A DNA stretch of 64,000 nucleotides from Clarkia xantiana subsp. parviflora (GCA_036873135.1 JAPTYO010000001.1:39084774-39148773); one strand, 5' to 3'. Shown: positions 23,301 to 34,493, counted from the stretch's first letter. Numbers and translations: made by a program. The notes: generated by a model from the letters alone, not told the origin.

Positions 23301-24802
23301 ATTTATTTACATTCTTTCTCCATTTTTTAAAATATTTTTTGCAATTCTTCAATTTTTTTTAATAATTTTTATCTATTTTTTAGAATAAAATAGCATTATG
23401 GCTCAAATGACAAATTGGTAAAATTCACAATTTATAAAGCAATAATTGAGAGATCTCCACAAGGCGACATGCATACAGATTTTATTTTTAAATTAAAATA
23501 ATGTTATTAATTAATTATGAATTATTATATACCTTTTAAATCAATTATATACACCATATTATCTTACCATACATACACTTAATATGGTATATCACATTTA
23601 CATATATATTATATTATTTTAGATATATATATTTTTTCTTATACTCTCACACATATGCTATTCAAAAGGCGAATTAGAAAAGGATTTCAAAGGAAATCCA
23701 ACATTAAAACCCTTGTGGCCTATATGCATGATGTTCTTACTTTATTGTTCAAACCCCGTTAAACAAATGTATTTAAATGAAATTATTCAAATAACAATAA
23801 CATATATAGAGACAAAATAAAAAAGAACACAAAATATATTATTTATTTAATTAGCTACCGTGTGTTTATGTATCAAGAACTAGTATATCAATCTATGTGG
23901 TCATTCTAACTCTAATATGTGCCACAATCTAGATCAGAATCGTTCTTAATTAACGAGTCCATAACGTATCCATAAAAAGCGATCCGTTTTTTTTTTTTTC
24001 ATGTATTAGCATGTTTTTCAAGTTACGTAAATTAAAACATAACAATTATCGACTAGTTGGGACTCAATAAATTTTCAAAATAATGATAAATTTAATTTAT
24101 TTATTTAAAAAAAAACATTTTTTTTAGTAAAATCAAAGAGAAAGAATAATTATTCACCCGAATATTTGGTCTCAATTGATTATGCCATCTTTCTCTGCAC
24201 TGCTTCCCACCTCTATCTAGCAACTTAGCCACCTCCGACCACTTCTGCTCTCCAAACGTCTTCACAAAATTCACCAAAAGTCTGCAATTTTTTTTTAAAA
24301 AAATTGAATATTGATTCATAATACCGCAAAAAAATACGATTTTTAAATTTCTCAAAGAAACCCTAAAACCAGATTTCAAAATAAGGGAAAAAGCATTTCA
24401 CCTATCTTCATAAGCACTCCACAAAACCCTGTTTGTGTTATTTGCAGTAGTGGTCACCTTCATCCGAGGTTGCTCCTTTCTGGGTTTCCTCATCGAAGCT
24501 CGCTTCTTCCTCGGCACTTTGGTCGGAAAATTCATTTCCCGATCCATGGCGGCTTTCAGAGGCCCGATATGGGCTTGAAAGTTGGTGTTTGGCGGCATTT
24601 CCTTGGGAAGAATGTACGGATTGGTGTTGAAAAACCCGGTATTGGATCGAGGTGGGATCGGGTTGAAGATCGAAAACGGGTACGATGAGAACCCGTGGTG
24701 GATCGGGTGGATTAGCTGGTGAGGGAGTAGTGATGGTTTAGGGTTGGTGTCCATGGAAGAAAGGACTGGAAAATGTTGATTGAAGTTGTTGTTGAGCTCC
24801 AT
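20393..24802 (-). CDS. R2R3-MYB transcription factor, MYB98-like (subgroup 25) type
   Basis: Four-exon nuclear transcription factor, predicted 328 aa. Exons: 24802-24402, 24281-24158, 21860-21567, 20560-20393. All introns are GT-AG and the second is 2.3 kb. The Pro/Asn-rich N-terminal 120 residues precede the two MYB repeats. R2 (about 124-174) has [17 protein letters not shown] and [14 protein letters not shown]3 (about 175-225) has [22 protein letters not shown] and [14 protein letters not shown]. The CRERWHNxLRP and [13 protein letters not shown] strings typify the MYB98/MYB64/MYB115/MYB119 clade, whose members act in synergids, female gametophyte and embryo. The Asp/Met-rich, acidic C-terminus ([20 protein letters not shown]) may activate transcription. 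An in-frame ATG at 24856 would add 18 Ser/Leu-rich residues read from a CT-rich leader, so 24802 is preferred. Intron 3 hosts a CGAG-type repeat. Confidence 0.87.
20620..21560. repeat. CGAG-rich element with internal tandem units (MYB intron 3)
   Basis: CTCGAG/CGAGTCGAG words fill this stretch. From about 20880 to 21490 a unit of roughly 120 bp recurs about five times, each with a GAGCCGAGCTCGAACTCGTCGAGTATGGCACCGAGTCGAG-like core (abbreviated here) and then an ACTCGAGCTAAGGTGCATCATTTATGA-like part. The right end reads GGCTCAGTTACACCCTTA, comparable to GACTCGATTACAACCCTAA at 45127. It occupies nearly all of MYB intron 3. Confidence 0.7.
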
Positions 24803-25729
24803 GCAGAAACAAGGAGAGAAAGAGAGAGAGATTGATGAGAGAGAGAGAGAGTGCAATTGCTTCTTTGCTTATTAGGGCAGGAGAATAGAGATGAAGCTTA
24901 TTATATAGATATAATTGATATTGACCTATACGAGTAGTGATTATTGTAAGCATGATTATTCATGTTAAAAAGTAAATGGAGCTTATCTATAAGGGAAGAA
25001 ATTATTATAATTATTAATATTTTTCCAGTTAGGTGTTTTAAGAGTCATTAGAAGGGCAGCATCAATAACATATTTTATTCACACTTAATCTTCATTTTCA
25101 CCAAATAAATCGTAATGAGTAAAGTGCTGGTCATGAATAATTTTTCTTCTGCAAAGCTCGTTAGAAGTCTGAATCTGAAATATTTAGTTAAGATATAAAG
25201 AGTTTAACCTCTATGAGCAATTAATAATTTCTTTAAAGATTCCTTAATTCCGATTATAAATATCTTTTCATTTATAAATGAATTCAAAATTTATAATTAA
25301 TGAATAAACTATAAACCGCTAATCCATATTACATAAATTTAGTTAAAACTCTTGTTGCTTCTTAAGATTAGTTTCTGTATTCTAGCCCCAAAGTTTGTTT
25401 GGTTCTCACATTTTGGCCCCTTTTGTTTTGAGTTAAATCATGGAAGAACCACAACCCTAAAACTAGCTAGTCCTTACAAATCATTTGGACATCCTTCATT
25501 TAAAAGAAGGAAAAAATAAAAAGAAGGAAAGGTTTATGATTATTTTTTTATTTTTGGTTATTATTAGACCTATTGTTTGGCAAGTATTTTTGAAAAAAAT
25601 TAAAATAAATCTATCCGTACACGTGTCTGAGATGCCTTATACTTACCTAATTTACAAACTTTCCATATTTAGTATATCGACCACTAGATTTCTGCCGCTT
25701 TAGAAAATATTTAGAAATGATTAATTTTT

Positions 25730-26252
25730 GAGTTAAGAACCTATAAACTATCTGAAGTTTAGATTTTGGTGTCTGAAGTTTAAAATGTTGAAATGGACAG
25801 TCCTAGGTTTCATTTTTGTTGGAATTTGGTGTCTTAGCGCGTCTTTTTCTCTCCGTTTTAACATTTTCATCGACCCTTTCACCAACTCATAATCCACCAC
25901 TCTTTACTTTTATAAAATCGCTAAATTTCTCCTAAAACTTGAACATCCGAAAGAAAATATTTCCAGCAGAGTGGTGTGGAGTGATTTTCAGCGACAATAG
26001 AGCGAGATTTACTAGTGCGGACGTGGCCACCTTCTTAGGTGACGGTCCCGGCAAGGTGACGAGAAGGGAACGTGCATGAGAGCTCCTATTTGACAGCCGG
26101 TTTCATCGGGATTAGTTTCTCTAAAGTAATCACACCGAGACACCAAATTTCAACAAAAATGAAACTTGGGACTGTCTATTTTAACATTTTAAACTTCAGA
26201 CACCAAAATCTCACATGGAGCAAACTTCAGACAGTTTATAGGTTCTTAACCC
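25730..26252. mobile_element. foldback MITE FB1, 9-bp target duplication
   Basis: A 523-bp element whose left arm (GAGTTAAGAACCTATAAACT, continuing with ATCTGAAGTTT and TTTTGGTGTCTGAAG) is the near reverse complement of its right arm, which ends AGTTTATAGGTTCTTAACCC. Both sides are flanked by the identical 9-mer TTAATTTTT (25721-25729 and 26253-26261). The 9-bp duplication and long terminal inverted repeats suit a Mutator-like non-autonomous element. It has no coding capacity. Confidence 0.85.
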
Positions 26253-26719
26253 TTAATTTTTTTTTTAAATTTTCATTTCACTAATTATCTAACATAATTT
26301 TAATTTTTTAATTAATTTTTTTTAATAAAATTAGAGGAGTAGAATTGACCCATTTTATGAGCCATTATTTATTTATGCTGCCTATGGTTTTCCATGTGAT
26401 GAATAGAAAAAAGACAAATAATATATATTTTATTTTGGAGAAAAAATATTATTATATATTATAAAAAGGAAAAAAGTTAATTGGTGAGAGGAATAAAGAA
26501 AAGTTAAATGCCTTTTTGTGTAAATTGTGGAATGGAAGACAAATGGAGGACATAGCCATGCATGGACGCTTAACAAAAGTAGAATTATTTGATTACCCTT
26601 TACAACACTTTATCTATTTATTATCAGAGTTATTTAGTTTAAAAATTTTAGGAATTGAAAAATATTTCTAAACAACACGTTAATTTTTATGGGCTAAATT
26701 TAGTATGCGTAGAGATTAT

Positions 26720-27200
26720 TCTAAATGTGGAATAAACATCTTACAGGTGCTGACCTCCTGATAGGGTCATACGACACCCCACAAGAAATAAATCTCGATA
26801 GTTGCTTCCCATTACGAGGTAGCTCTAGCAGAATATTTGTTCCACAATTAGAATTATCCACACTTGAACTAGGTCGACCCGTAAGGATTAAAAGTTGACC
26901 TCTATAGTTAAATGGTGTAGCGGTTCAACGCATCCCTTTATATCTCTTGGGTTTAAAATACGTCAGAGTCTTAGAAATGGAAAAATTATTGGCTAGCACG
27001 TTACTCTTTATGGACTGATTCCAATGGAAGTGCTGGTTATCCTATGCGTGGAGTAAGTATACTAATAATGTTGTTCTCCCGATAGGGGCCTTTAGGACAC
27101 CCATCAAGAATTTTTTTTATCTCGACAATTGCTTCCTACCAGAAAATTATTCTAATAGAATATTTGCTCCACACTTAGAATTTCCAACATTTGCAGTAAA
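26720..27200. repeat. diverged direct duplication (~150 bp units)
   Basis: The stretches 26720-26870 and 27045-27195 share order and wording: a GGAATAAACATC/GGAGTAAGTATAC start, CCTGATAGGG/CCCGATAGGGGC, GACACCC-CA-CAAGAA, ATCTCGA-A-TTGCTTCC, AATATTTG-TCCACA and TTAGAAT. They are old, with many substitutions, and of unknown origin. Confidence 0.5.
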
Positions 27201-27469
27201 TCATTTTATAAAAATTATACATATTGGGGATAAATTTTTTCAGATATGATAAAAGGTCCGACTCAATAGTTCCGAAGAGTTCCGATCGTGAGGGGTAATA
27301 CAAATGCCCTCAAAAATTGAAAAAATTACATAGATTGCCACAGTGAGTGGAGTCGGAACAAGTAAAAAAATTTTGTCGGACTTTCTATCGATACACGTTA
27401 AACGATTAATTTCAGAACAGGCCGACAAAACAGGCCTAGTGAGTAATGGCCGAAAAAAAACCCACTAGT

Positions 27470-27505
27470 GTTGGGCCGAGAAAAGCCTATTAGCCCAACA
27501 ATATA
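27470..27505 (+). promoter_or_regulatory. site II-like words upstream of TIC21
   Basis: GTTGGGCCGAG (about 27470-27480) and TTAGCCCAAC (27490-27500, the reverse of GTTGGGCTAA) lie about 220-250 bases before the TIC21 start codon. TGGGCC/T pairs (site II) are frequent in promoters of nuclear genes for plastid proteins. Binding is inferred only. Confidence 0.4.
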
Positions 27506-27721
27506 ATTTCAGAAACGGATAAAAGTTCAATCACTAAATTGGATAAACCTATAAAGTTTGGTGCCTTTACTAATTATAAATTAAATTATTATTTTTTTAT
27601 AAGTAAATTAAATTAAATTATTTGGCCAAAAATAAATTAAATTAAATTAAATCCCTTTCCGGCATTTAGTAAACTGTGGACACTCTCTTCAGCTGTCATC
27701 CCCGGTGCTAACACAAAAGCT

Positions 27722-30700
27722 ATGCAGACGCTACTCTTGCCGGCGGCGACCTCCGGTACATTCTCGTCGGCGGCATCCTTGCCCAGGCCACAGCCTCTGG
27801 TCCGCCGCGTAATCAATCATCAATACTCGCTCTCCTCTTCCTCACTCATTCCGAACTCTGTTCCCTACCTTAAACCCCATCAATCTAAGCTCAAACCCTT
27901 TCAATTTCTTTCATCTAGAAGCAGAGAATCGAAGCCACTATTCAGCGCGTCCAATTCTTATGGTTCCACATCTCGTACTGATGACGGTGCTAAACTTGCT
28001 CAGGTATCATCTACGATCTGTAGCATTCACTCTTCTGCTTCATTGAATGCCAATGATATTCATAAATTCAATGTCAATTTGGCACGATTTAGGTTCCGAT
28101 ATTTTCGAAGTTCGGCTGCTTGAGCTCATTATCTGTTGGATCTTTGATTTCTTACTGTATCAACTAGCTGAGGCTGAACCGCAATAACATTTGGTATCTA
28201 GCCTTAATCGATGTGTTGGTGTAGCTGCAGTTTCATTGTCAAAAAATAAAATTATGAATTTATGATGCTAATTGGTTGATTGTTAGTTGAGAAGGATAAG
28301 GTAGAATGGAAAGGGAAGCTGAGCTGAGAAATGTAGTTACCAGCTTCATGACTAAGGTTTCAACACCTTGGATGATGAAGTTTCATAAATTTGATCCATT
28401 GTTCTCCTCACAAAATGTCTAGTACTAAAAGAGATTCAATGTATCGTAAATCTGAAGTTGTAAACTGGTAATGAAGGACATTGTCAGAAAAATAAAATTA
28501 TGAATTTATGATGTTTATTGGTTGATTGGTTAGTTGAGAATGATAAGGTAGAATGGAAAGGGAAGCCGAGCTGAGCTGAGCTGAGAAATGTAGTTACCAG
28601 TTTCATGACTAAGGTTTCAACACCTTGGATGATGAAGTTTCACAAATTTGATCCATTGTTCTCCTCACAAAATGTTTAGTACTTAAAGAGATTCAATGTA
28701 TTGTAAATTTCGAAGTTGTAAATTGGTAATGAAGGACATATTAGCTTGAAGGGACTAAGGGAGTGTTGGATTCTGCAAAAAAAAAAGTAATTTTACGTTT
28801 TGAGGACCATTTTGAAGCCAATAGTTTATAATGTATCCGTTCGACTTAGTTAGCAAATAATTTGCATGGGTGTTAGCTTTCCGGTACATCAGTTGTATTG
28901 TTTAAACAATAAATCTTTGTAATCTGGGTTTGATATCTTGGTTGGATTGTGTATTATATAGGTAGCTAAAAGATTGGAGAGCACTTCGAGGTATTTCAAG
29001 AGGTTAGGCAGTTTGGGCTTCTGGGGGCAGCTGGTATGCACGGTTGTGTCGGCTGTGATTCTGTCATTTTCTGTCGTTATAACCGGCAAAGTATCATCAC
29101 CAGCTACCTTCTATTCCACCGCGGGAGGGATTGCAGCTGCATTCATTTCAGTCTTTTACTCATATGGTTATATTAAACTATCTGAGGCTCTACGAAAAAC
29201 TGCCAAGGACCCCTCAAAGGTACTTTAATCTTCGATTCCACTTTCCTTTGATTAATCGGTAACGGAGTATGAAAAAAGGACGTAACTCTCATTTGGCTTG
29301 AATATGACTGATATATTCGGATGAAAAATGCAAACTTTTTGTAAATAAATTTTGCATTTTGTTGTTGGGTTGAGTATAAAGAGTAAGGATTCAACTTGTT
29401 TCTCTACGGGATAGATTAGATTCCGTGCTTTGCTTAATTTCCTTGGATTAATCAGCAATTGAGTATGAAATAAGGACTTAACTCTCATTTGGCTTGAATA
29501 TGACTGATACATTTGGATGACAAATGCAAACTTTTTGCAAATAAATTTTGCATTTTGTTTTTGGGTTGAGTATAAAGATGAAGGATTCAACTTGTTTCTC
29601 TACGGGATAGATAAGAATCATTAGATTTCGTGCTTTGCTTACTTTCCTTGGATTAATCGGTAACTGTGTATGAAATAAGGACTTATCTCTCATTTGACTT
29701 GAATATGACTGATATATTTGTATGAAAAATGCAATCTTTTTTGTAAATAAATTTTGCATTTTGTTGTTGGATTGAGTATAATGAGTAAGGATTAAACTTG
29801 TTTCTCTACGGGATAGAATAGATTCCGTGATTTGCTTACTTTCCTTGGATTAATCAGTAACTGAAAATGAAATAAGGACTTAACTCTTATTTGGCTTGAA
29901 TATGACTGATATATTTGGACGACAACTGCAACTTGTTTGTAAATAAATTTTGCATTTTGTTGTTGGATTGAGTATAAAGAGTAAGGATTCAACTTGTTTC
30001 TCTACGGGATAGATTAGATTCCGTGCTTTACTTACTTTCCTTGGATTAATCGGTAACTGAGTATGAAATAAGGACTTAACTCTCATTTGGCTTGAATATG
30101 ACTGGTATATTTGGATGACAAATGCAAACTTTTTGCAAATAAATTTTTAATTTTGTTGGATTATTATAAAGAGTAAGGATTAAACTTGTTTCTCTACTGG
30201 GTAGATAAGATTCCGTGCTTTGCTTGGTTTCGTATCAAAGAAATCATATATAGCTTGTTGTAAAAAGTGAATCAATCTGCTAAATCCTCGCCTCGTGCTA
30301 ATCTAATGGTCCAGGCGCCTCCTCGTACTGAAGTGGTGAAAGGTTTGAAAAATGGGATTGTACTGAATCTGCTCGGAATGGGTGCCGCCATTCTTGGCAT
30401 GCAAGCAACTGTGGGTTTACTGGTTGCAAAGGCTCTCACTACCTCAACAACTCCTTACCAAGGAGTTTCTCCTAGTTACAGTCCTGTTCTTGCATTGGAT
30501 GTCTTCCTAGTTCAGGTAAAATGCCTCAGTATATTGTTAAAAAAACGCGTTATTGATTCTTATGAGATAAAACGTGCAATCGATTCTTATGAGATGTTTC
30601 TATTTCTGTTCAGGCATCGGCAAATACGATCCTATCTCACTTCTTGGGGCTTGTTTGTTCGTTGGAGCTGTTACGCTCAGTCACCACCGTGCCGGCAGAT

Positions 30701-30727
30701 GGCATCCCGGTGCCACGAGCTGCATGA
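27722..30727 (+). CDS. TIC21: chloroplast inner-envelope protein TIC21 (PIC1/CIA5), four exons
   Basis: Predicted 284 aa, close to Arabidopsis TIC21. Exons: 27722-28003, 28962-29219, 30315-30515, 30614-30727. Every intron is GT-AG and phase 0. Residues 1 to about 94, all from exon 1, are a Ser-rich, acid-poor chloroplast transit peptide starting MQTLLLPAA. The mature part begins VAKRLESTSRYFKRLGSLGFWGQ and has four hydrophobic helices at roughly 113-136, 142-165, 190-213 and 234-265. Family signatures are ATFYSTAGGIAAAF, TAKDPSK/APPRTEVVKGLKNG, LLGMGAAILGMQATVGLL and SYSPVLALDVFLVQ/ASANTILSHF. It ends in PVPRAA. TIC21 sits in the inner envelope and has been assigned to protein import and to iron transport. 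Introns 1 and 2 both contain internal duplications, but the coding frame is intact. Confidence 0.95.
28237..28742 (+). repeat. tandem duplication (~250 bp x2) in TIC21 intron 1
   Basis: 28237-28482 and 28483-28742 are two adjacent copies. Each starts TGTCA-AAAAATAAAATTATG and runs through GGTAGAATGGAAAGGGAAGC, CATGACTAAGGTTTCAACACC and TTGTTCTCCTCACAAAATGT to TGGTAATGAAGGACAT. The second copy has an extra GCTGA step. Only scattered changes separate them. Confidence 0.85.
29225..30230 (+). repeat. intronic tandem array, ~195-200 bp unit, about five copies (TIC21 intron 2)
   Basis: Most of intron 2 consists of head-to-tail copies. Each contains TCCTTGGATTAATC, GTATGAAATAAGGACTTA, CTCATTTGGCTTGAATATG, ACAAATGCAAACTTTTTG, AAATAAATTTTGCATTTTG, GGATTCAACTTGTTTCTC and TACGGGATAGATTAGATTCC. 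Copies start near 29240, 29440, 29640, 29840 and 30035. Length and base differences between copies are small. The reverse-strand open frames inside are by-products of the repeat. Confidence 0.9.
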
Positions 30728-31016
30728 TGGTTAATAAGTTTTTGAAATTTGGGGTATTAGGGTTTTGGAATGTCATTGCCAAGTTTAAGAATGTTAGTGT
30801 AAGGGAGAACTCTTAGATTAAACAATTCTAGAGTTGCTTTCTCTTTTTTCTTGTGTCTGAAGAAACAATGCAATTTCTTTACCAAGTCATCCATTATAAA
30901 ATGATGCACAGTTGAATGTTTCGTTCATTAATCAATCAGATGTTTTGGAGTGGAAATTTTTATGACCTACTTTATTCATCATATAATGAAACAGTGTGGG
31001 TGGAAATTATTTTTAG
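30728..31016. other. 3' flank of TIC21
   Basis: This is the likely 3' UTR and flank of TIC21. It is AT-rich, with nothing else recognised before the foldback cluster. Confidence 0.5.
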
Positions 31017-32225
31017 GGGATTAATAACCAAATTGCTACTTCAACTAGGGACAGGTAAGCGTCCTTGCGGAACGCGATCACCACCGTAGTACTGTTGCAA
31101 TGATGATGCGGCCTGAGATGGGGTTGTAGTCTTTTTCTCACGAAGAAGCGGAGGCCCGACCGAAAGAAGAAGAACAGGGCGGGGTGAAAGAGTGGGGATG
31201 AGAGGGCTTTCACATATGCTATGATAGGTAGTATAGGGTTACGCTATCTTAGTCTCCTAGTGTTGCTTAATGACTCTATTACTAACGTATAAATCACTAC
31301 CTAAACTTTAATTTTTGGGTTAACAGGTCTTTTGGTCCATAATGTTTGACAACTTTTGGGTTTTGGTCAATGATGTTTTTTTTACCTAGTTTTGGTACCA
31401 TATTGCAAAAAATTTCTAGTTTTGGTCTAACCGTTACATTTCGTCCATTTTTTTACATGTTCAAGTCACGTGACCCACTTTAAACTTTAAATTTAGTCCC
31501 TCTAATACTTTCTTAATCTTTTTTTTTGTTCAATTTAGTCCCGAAGTTTTAAAATTGACCCCAATTGGACAATAGGTCCAATTAGATTTTTACAACTTCG
31601 GGACTAAATTGAACAAAAAAAAGGTTAGGAAAGTATTAGAGGGACTAAATTGAACAAAATTGAAAGTTTAGGGTGGATCACGTGACTTGTACATGTCAAA
31701 AAATGGACGGAATGTAACGGTCGGACCAAAACTAAAAAAAATATGCAAACATATGGTACCAAAACTAGGAAAAAAAACATCATAGACCAAAACCCAAAAA
31801 TGATCAAACATCATGGACCAAAAGACATGTTAACCCTTAATTTTTTTTTAAATTAGCTATCTAAACTTTCAATTTCTGAGCAAATTGCTACATATGTTTC
31901 AATTATAGTCGATTGGATAGAAATGAGCATGTTTTCGCCATGTGGGGTTTTTTCATGAATACCTAATATGAAGTCAAACATAAATTGAAAGCATTGTAAT
32001 GAAATACATTCAACTAATTATCCAATTGAAGGTATTTTGTTGCAATTCATTCAATTTATATCTTCATCTATTTTGGGTACACATAAAAAGACCACATATG
32101 CCGGAAACTTTATCAATTTTTGTCCAACTTGACGAGAATTGAAACACATGTAGCTATTTGTTCGAAAACTGAAAATTTGGATAGTCAATATTAAAAAAGT
32201 TCAAGTAGCAATTTGGTTATAACCC
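31017..32225. mobile_element. foldback MITE FB4, carrying nested FB2
   Basis: The left end GGGATTAATAACCAAATTGC (then TACTTCAACTA) is the near reverse complement of the right end, which reads TTCAAGTAGCAATTTGGTTA then TAACCC. Flanks TATTTTTAG and TATTCTTCC match at six of nine positions, a decayed 9-bp duplication. A second inverted pair lies inside (about 31857-31905 against 32140-32195, AGCTATCTAAACTTTCAATT type). The younger element FB2 is inserted within. It is non-coding. Confidence 0.7.
31317..31836. mobile_element. foldback MITE FB2, 9-bp target duplication, nested in FB4
   Basis: A 520-bp near-palindrome centred close to 31575. The left arm, GGGTTAACAGGTCTTTTGGT onward, pairs almost along its whole length with the right arm ending ACCAAAAGACATGTTAACCC. 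The perfect 9-bp direct repeat TTAATTTTT flanks it (31308-31316 and 31837-31845), the same 9-mer as at FB1. It is non-coding; the transcript would fold into one long hairpin. Confidence 0.88.
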
Positions 32226-32360
32226 TATTCTTCCTTTACTCTGCTTTGATGCCAAAAGGACAACTCTCTCAAACTTGTGTTGCTACAAAACATTACATAT
32301 AACAAAGTAGAGGAATCCTAGTACTGATGTTACAAATCAAGTCCATGAACTATAGGAATC

Positions 32361-34434
32361 CTATAGTTCATTGCCATCATCAGAATTATCTCCATCAGAA
32401 TCAGAGGACTCTATTTTTGGATTCTCAATCTCTCCACCACCATCAGAAGAAGATGTCACTTTGGTCTTCTTCTTCTCCCTCTTCTTCTGCTTCTTCTTCT
32501 GGCGCTTGAGCCGCTTCTTTTCCGTTCGCTCCTCAGTCGCCTTGACCCTCTCCTCTCTTCTTTGAATAAACTCGGCCATCTCTTTCCGCTTCTGGTAATC
32601 TGCATCCATTCTTGAAAGCCGGTCTTGCTCTTTCCTTCGCATTTGTCGGTACTGTTAAATAAACAACTTGTTAATAATATAAGATTAAGAACAGCCTAAA
32701 GAGCAATAAGAAACAACGAAAGTTCCCGGGTTAAATTCATGATTCTAATGACTGATGCATCGAGCTTTGATCCATATAATAATTGTCAGGGTTCTGCATA
32801 TAACCTTTGTACCACAGATTGTGCGAGTATATCTTACGACACAATTTGTTTAGCCGGAAAACTATATCTATCCACTTGCTTTCATTAAGAAACAGCCAAA
32901 AGAGCAATAAGAGACAACGAAAGTTTCCGGGTTAAACTCATTTCTAATGACTGATGCATCGAGCTTGATCCTCCAATACCCTAAAACTACTATGAAAACT
33001 ATAATCTGAAGATTAAGTTCATGTCACCAGCTTGATCTATTGATAAGCTTTTATTCCACAATATTGGGAACATGTAACGCAAAAACCTGAACTTAAATAG
33101 CTCATTGCCTGTTATTACATAACTTTGTTCCCCAAAGTCATAGATTGCAACTGTAAATTCTTGTACCTAGTTGATACTAAATAACTAGAATTAATCGATT
33201 CACTAGTAAGAAACCTTAGATGATCATTGAAAAACTGTTAATTTATCTTCTACCAAATAGCTCATTGCCTGTTATTACATAAATTTGTTCCACAAAGACG
33301 TAGATTGCAACTACAAAGTTTGTAAACTCTTGCACCTAGTTGATGCTTAATGACTAGAACTAATCTATTGACTATTCACTAGTAAGAAACCTTAGATGAT
33401 CATCGAAAAACTGTTAACTTATCTTCTACCAAGTAGCTCATTGTCTGTTATTACATAAATTTGTTCGCCAAAGTCGTAGATTGCAACTACAAAGTTTGAA
33501 AATTCTTGCACATAGTTGATGCTTAATGACTAGAACTAATCTATTCACTAGTAAGAAACCTTAGATGATCATTGAAAAACTGTTAATTTATCTTTATAGC
33601 TCACTGCCTGTTATTACATAAATTTGTTCCCCAAAGTCACAGATTGCAACTACAAAGTCTGTAGATTCTTGCACCTAGTTGATGCTTAATGACTAGAACT
33701 AATCGATTCACTAGTAAGAAACCTTAGATGATCATCGAAAAGATGTTAAGTTCTCTTTTACCAAATAGATTCTTTTTTCCATTGAGCTAATGTTAGATTG
33801 AACTTCATTTGAATCCATCAGCTTCAAGAACTATTATCAAACCACTTGGGAAGTTGTTTAATTGGCTCGTTTATGTAAACCAATTCTCATGAATATCAAT
33901 CAAATCAATGGAACAGAAATAGACAAGAAGATTCAATTCTGGCAAATCAGTAGCTATGTTGTTTAATTTGGCTCGATCAGCTTAACATTTCGGATGAATG
34001 TCAAGCACATTAGAAGTGAATGGAACAGATATGGACAGCGAAACGCGATTCTGACAAATCAATGGCGAAATTGTTTAATTTGGCTCGATCAGCTAATCAA
34101 TTCATACGAATATCAACCAAGCTGGAGCATGAATAGAGCAGAAATCTACAGCAAAATGCGATTCCAATCTCAAAATACCTACCTGATGGAAGTCACCGGA
34201 GCCGGAACCAGCAGAACTACCGGAAGTGTTGCTGACACGGACAGGTACGTTTTCGAGAATGCGGCGGAGCTTAATCTCCAAGTCCTCTTCCTCCTCCTTG
34301 AACTGTGGCGGAGTGTACTCCACGAGAGCATTGGACGAAGCTCCGGACGGAGGCCTTGGCGGAAGCGCCAGTTTCCCCGGCTCCGCCACCGGGACCATCT
34401 GCAGGTTTGAATCTCTAGGTTTTCCTGTTGACAT
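32361..34434 (-). CDS. PRKRIP1 homologue (DUF1168), two exons
   Basis: Predicted 180 aa. Exon 1 is 34434-34183, exon 2 is 32651-32361, joined by a GT-AG phase 0 intron of 1,531 bp. The family core spans the junction: GSSAGSGSGDFHQ/YRQMRRKEQDRL, matching the GSSAGAGSGEFHVYR core of animal PRKR-interacting protein 1. An acidic EEEEDLEIKLRRILENV stretch lies before the core. After it comes a long charged, probably helical Lys/Arg/Glu segment (TEKKRLKRQKKKQKKREKKK) and an acidic Ser/Asp tail ending SDGDNSDDGNEL. In animals the protein binds double-stranded RNA and is a component of the catalytic spliceosome. A nuclear splicing role is likely here. The start MSTGKPRDSN is the first ATG outside the LTR. 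An LTR retrotransposon begins 59 bases upstream of it, so the native promoter has been displaced. Confidence 0.87.
32700..34170. repeat. duplications and minisatellite in PRKRIP1-homologue intron
   Basis: Three repeats share this intron. A short duplication (about 32700 and 32897) has GAGCAATAAGA-ACAACGAAAG through CTGATGCATCGAGC. Between 33101 and 33765 there are four tandem units of about 160-175 bp. Each begins TAGCTCATTGCCTGTTATTAC, then runs AGATTGCAACT, CACCTAGTTGATGCTTAATG, TTCACTAGTAAGAAACC and TTAGATGATCAT-GAAAAACTG. A pair near 33940-34060 shares TTGTTTAATTTGGCTCGATCAGC. Confidence 0.8.
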
Positions 34435-34493
34435 CGTCGGAGAAGGAGGAGAGCAGAGGAGGAGGAGCCGGAGGAGCTTTACCTTATTAATAC

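Larger units (their letters stand above)
24857..27721. other. intergenic region MYB to TIC21
   Basis: The divergent promoters of MYB (left) and TIC21 (right) flank AT-rich DNA. It contains one clear foldback element (25730-26252) and a diverged direct duplication (about 26720-26870 and 27045-27195). It also has a string TGGTGTAGCGGTTCAACGC near 26921 that recalls a SINE A-box. No gene is supported. Confidence 0.6.

Noticed and set aside
24803..24856. MYB start at the upstream ATG
   Set aside because: It adds 18 Ser/Leu-rich residues encoded by a CT-repeat leader. MELNNN at 24802 is the more natural start.
29173..30086. Several minus-strand frames in TIC21 intron 2
   Set aside because: They are near-identical peptides generated by the tandem unit.
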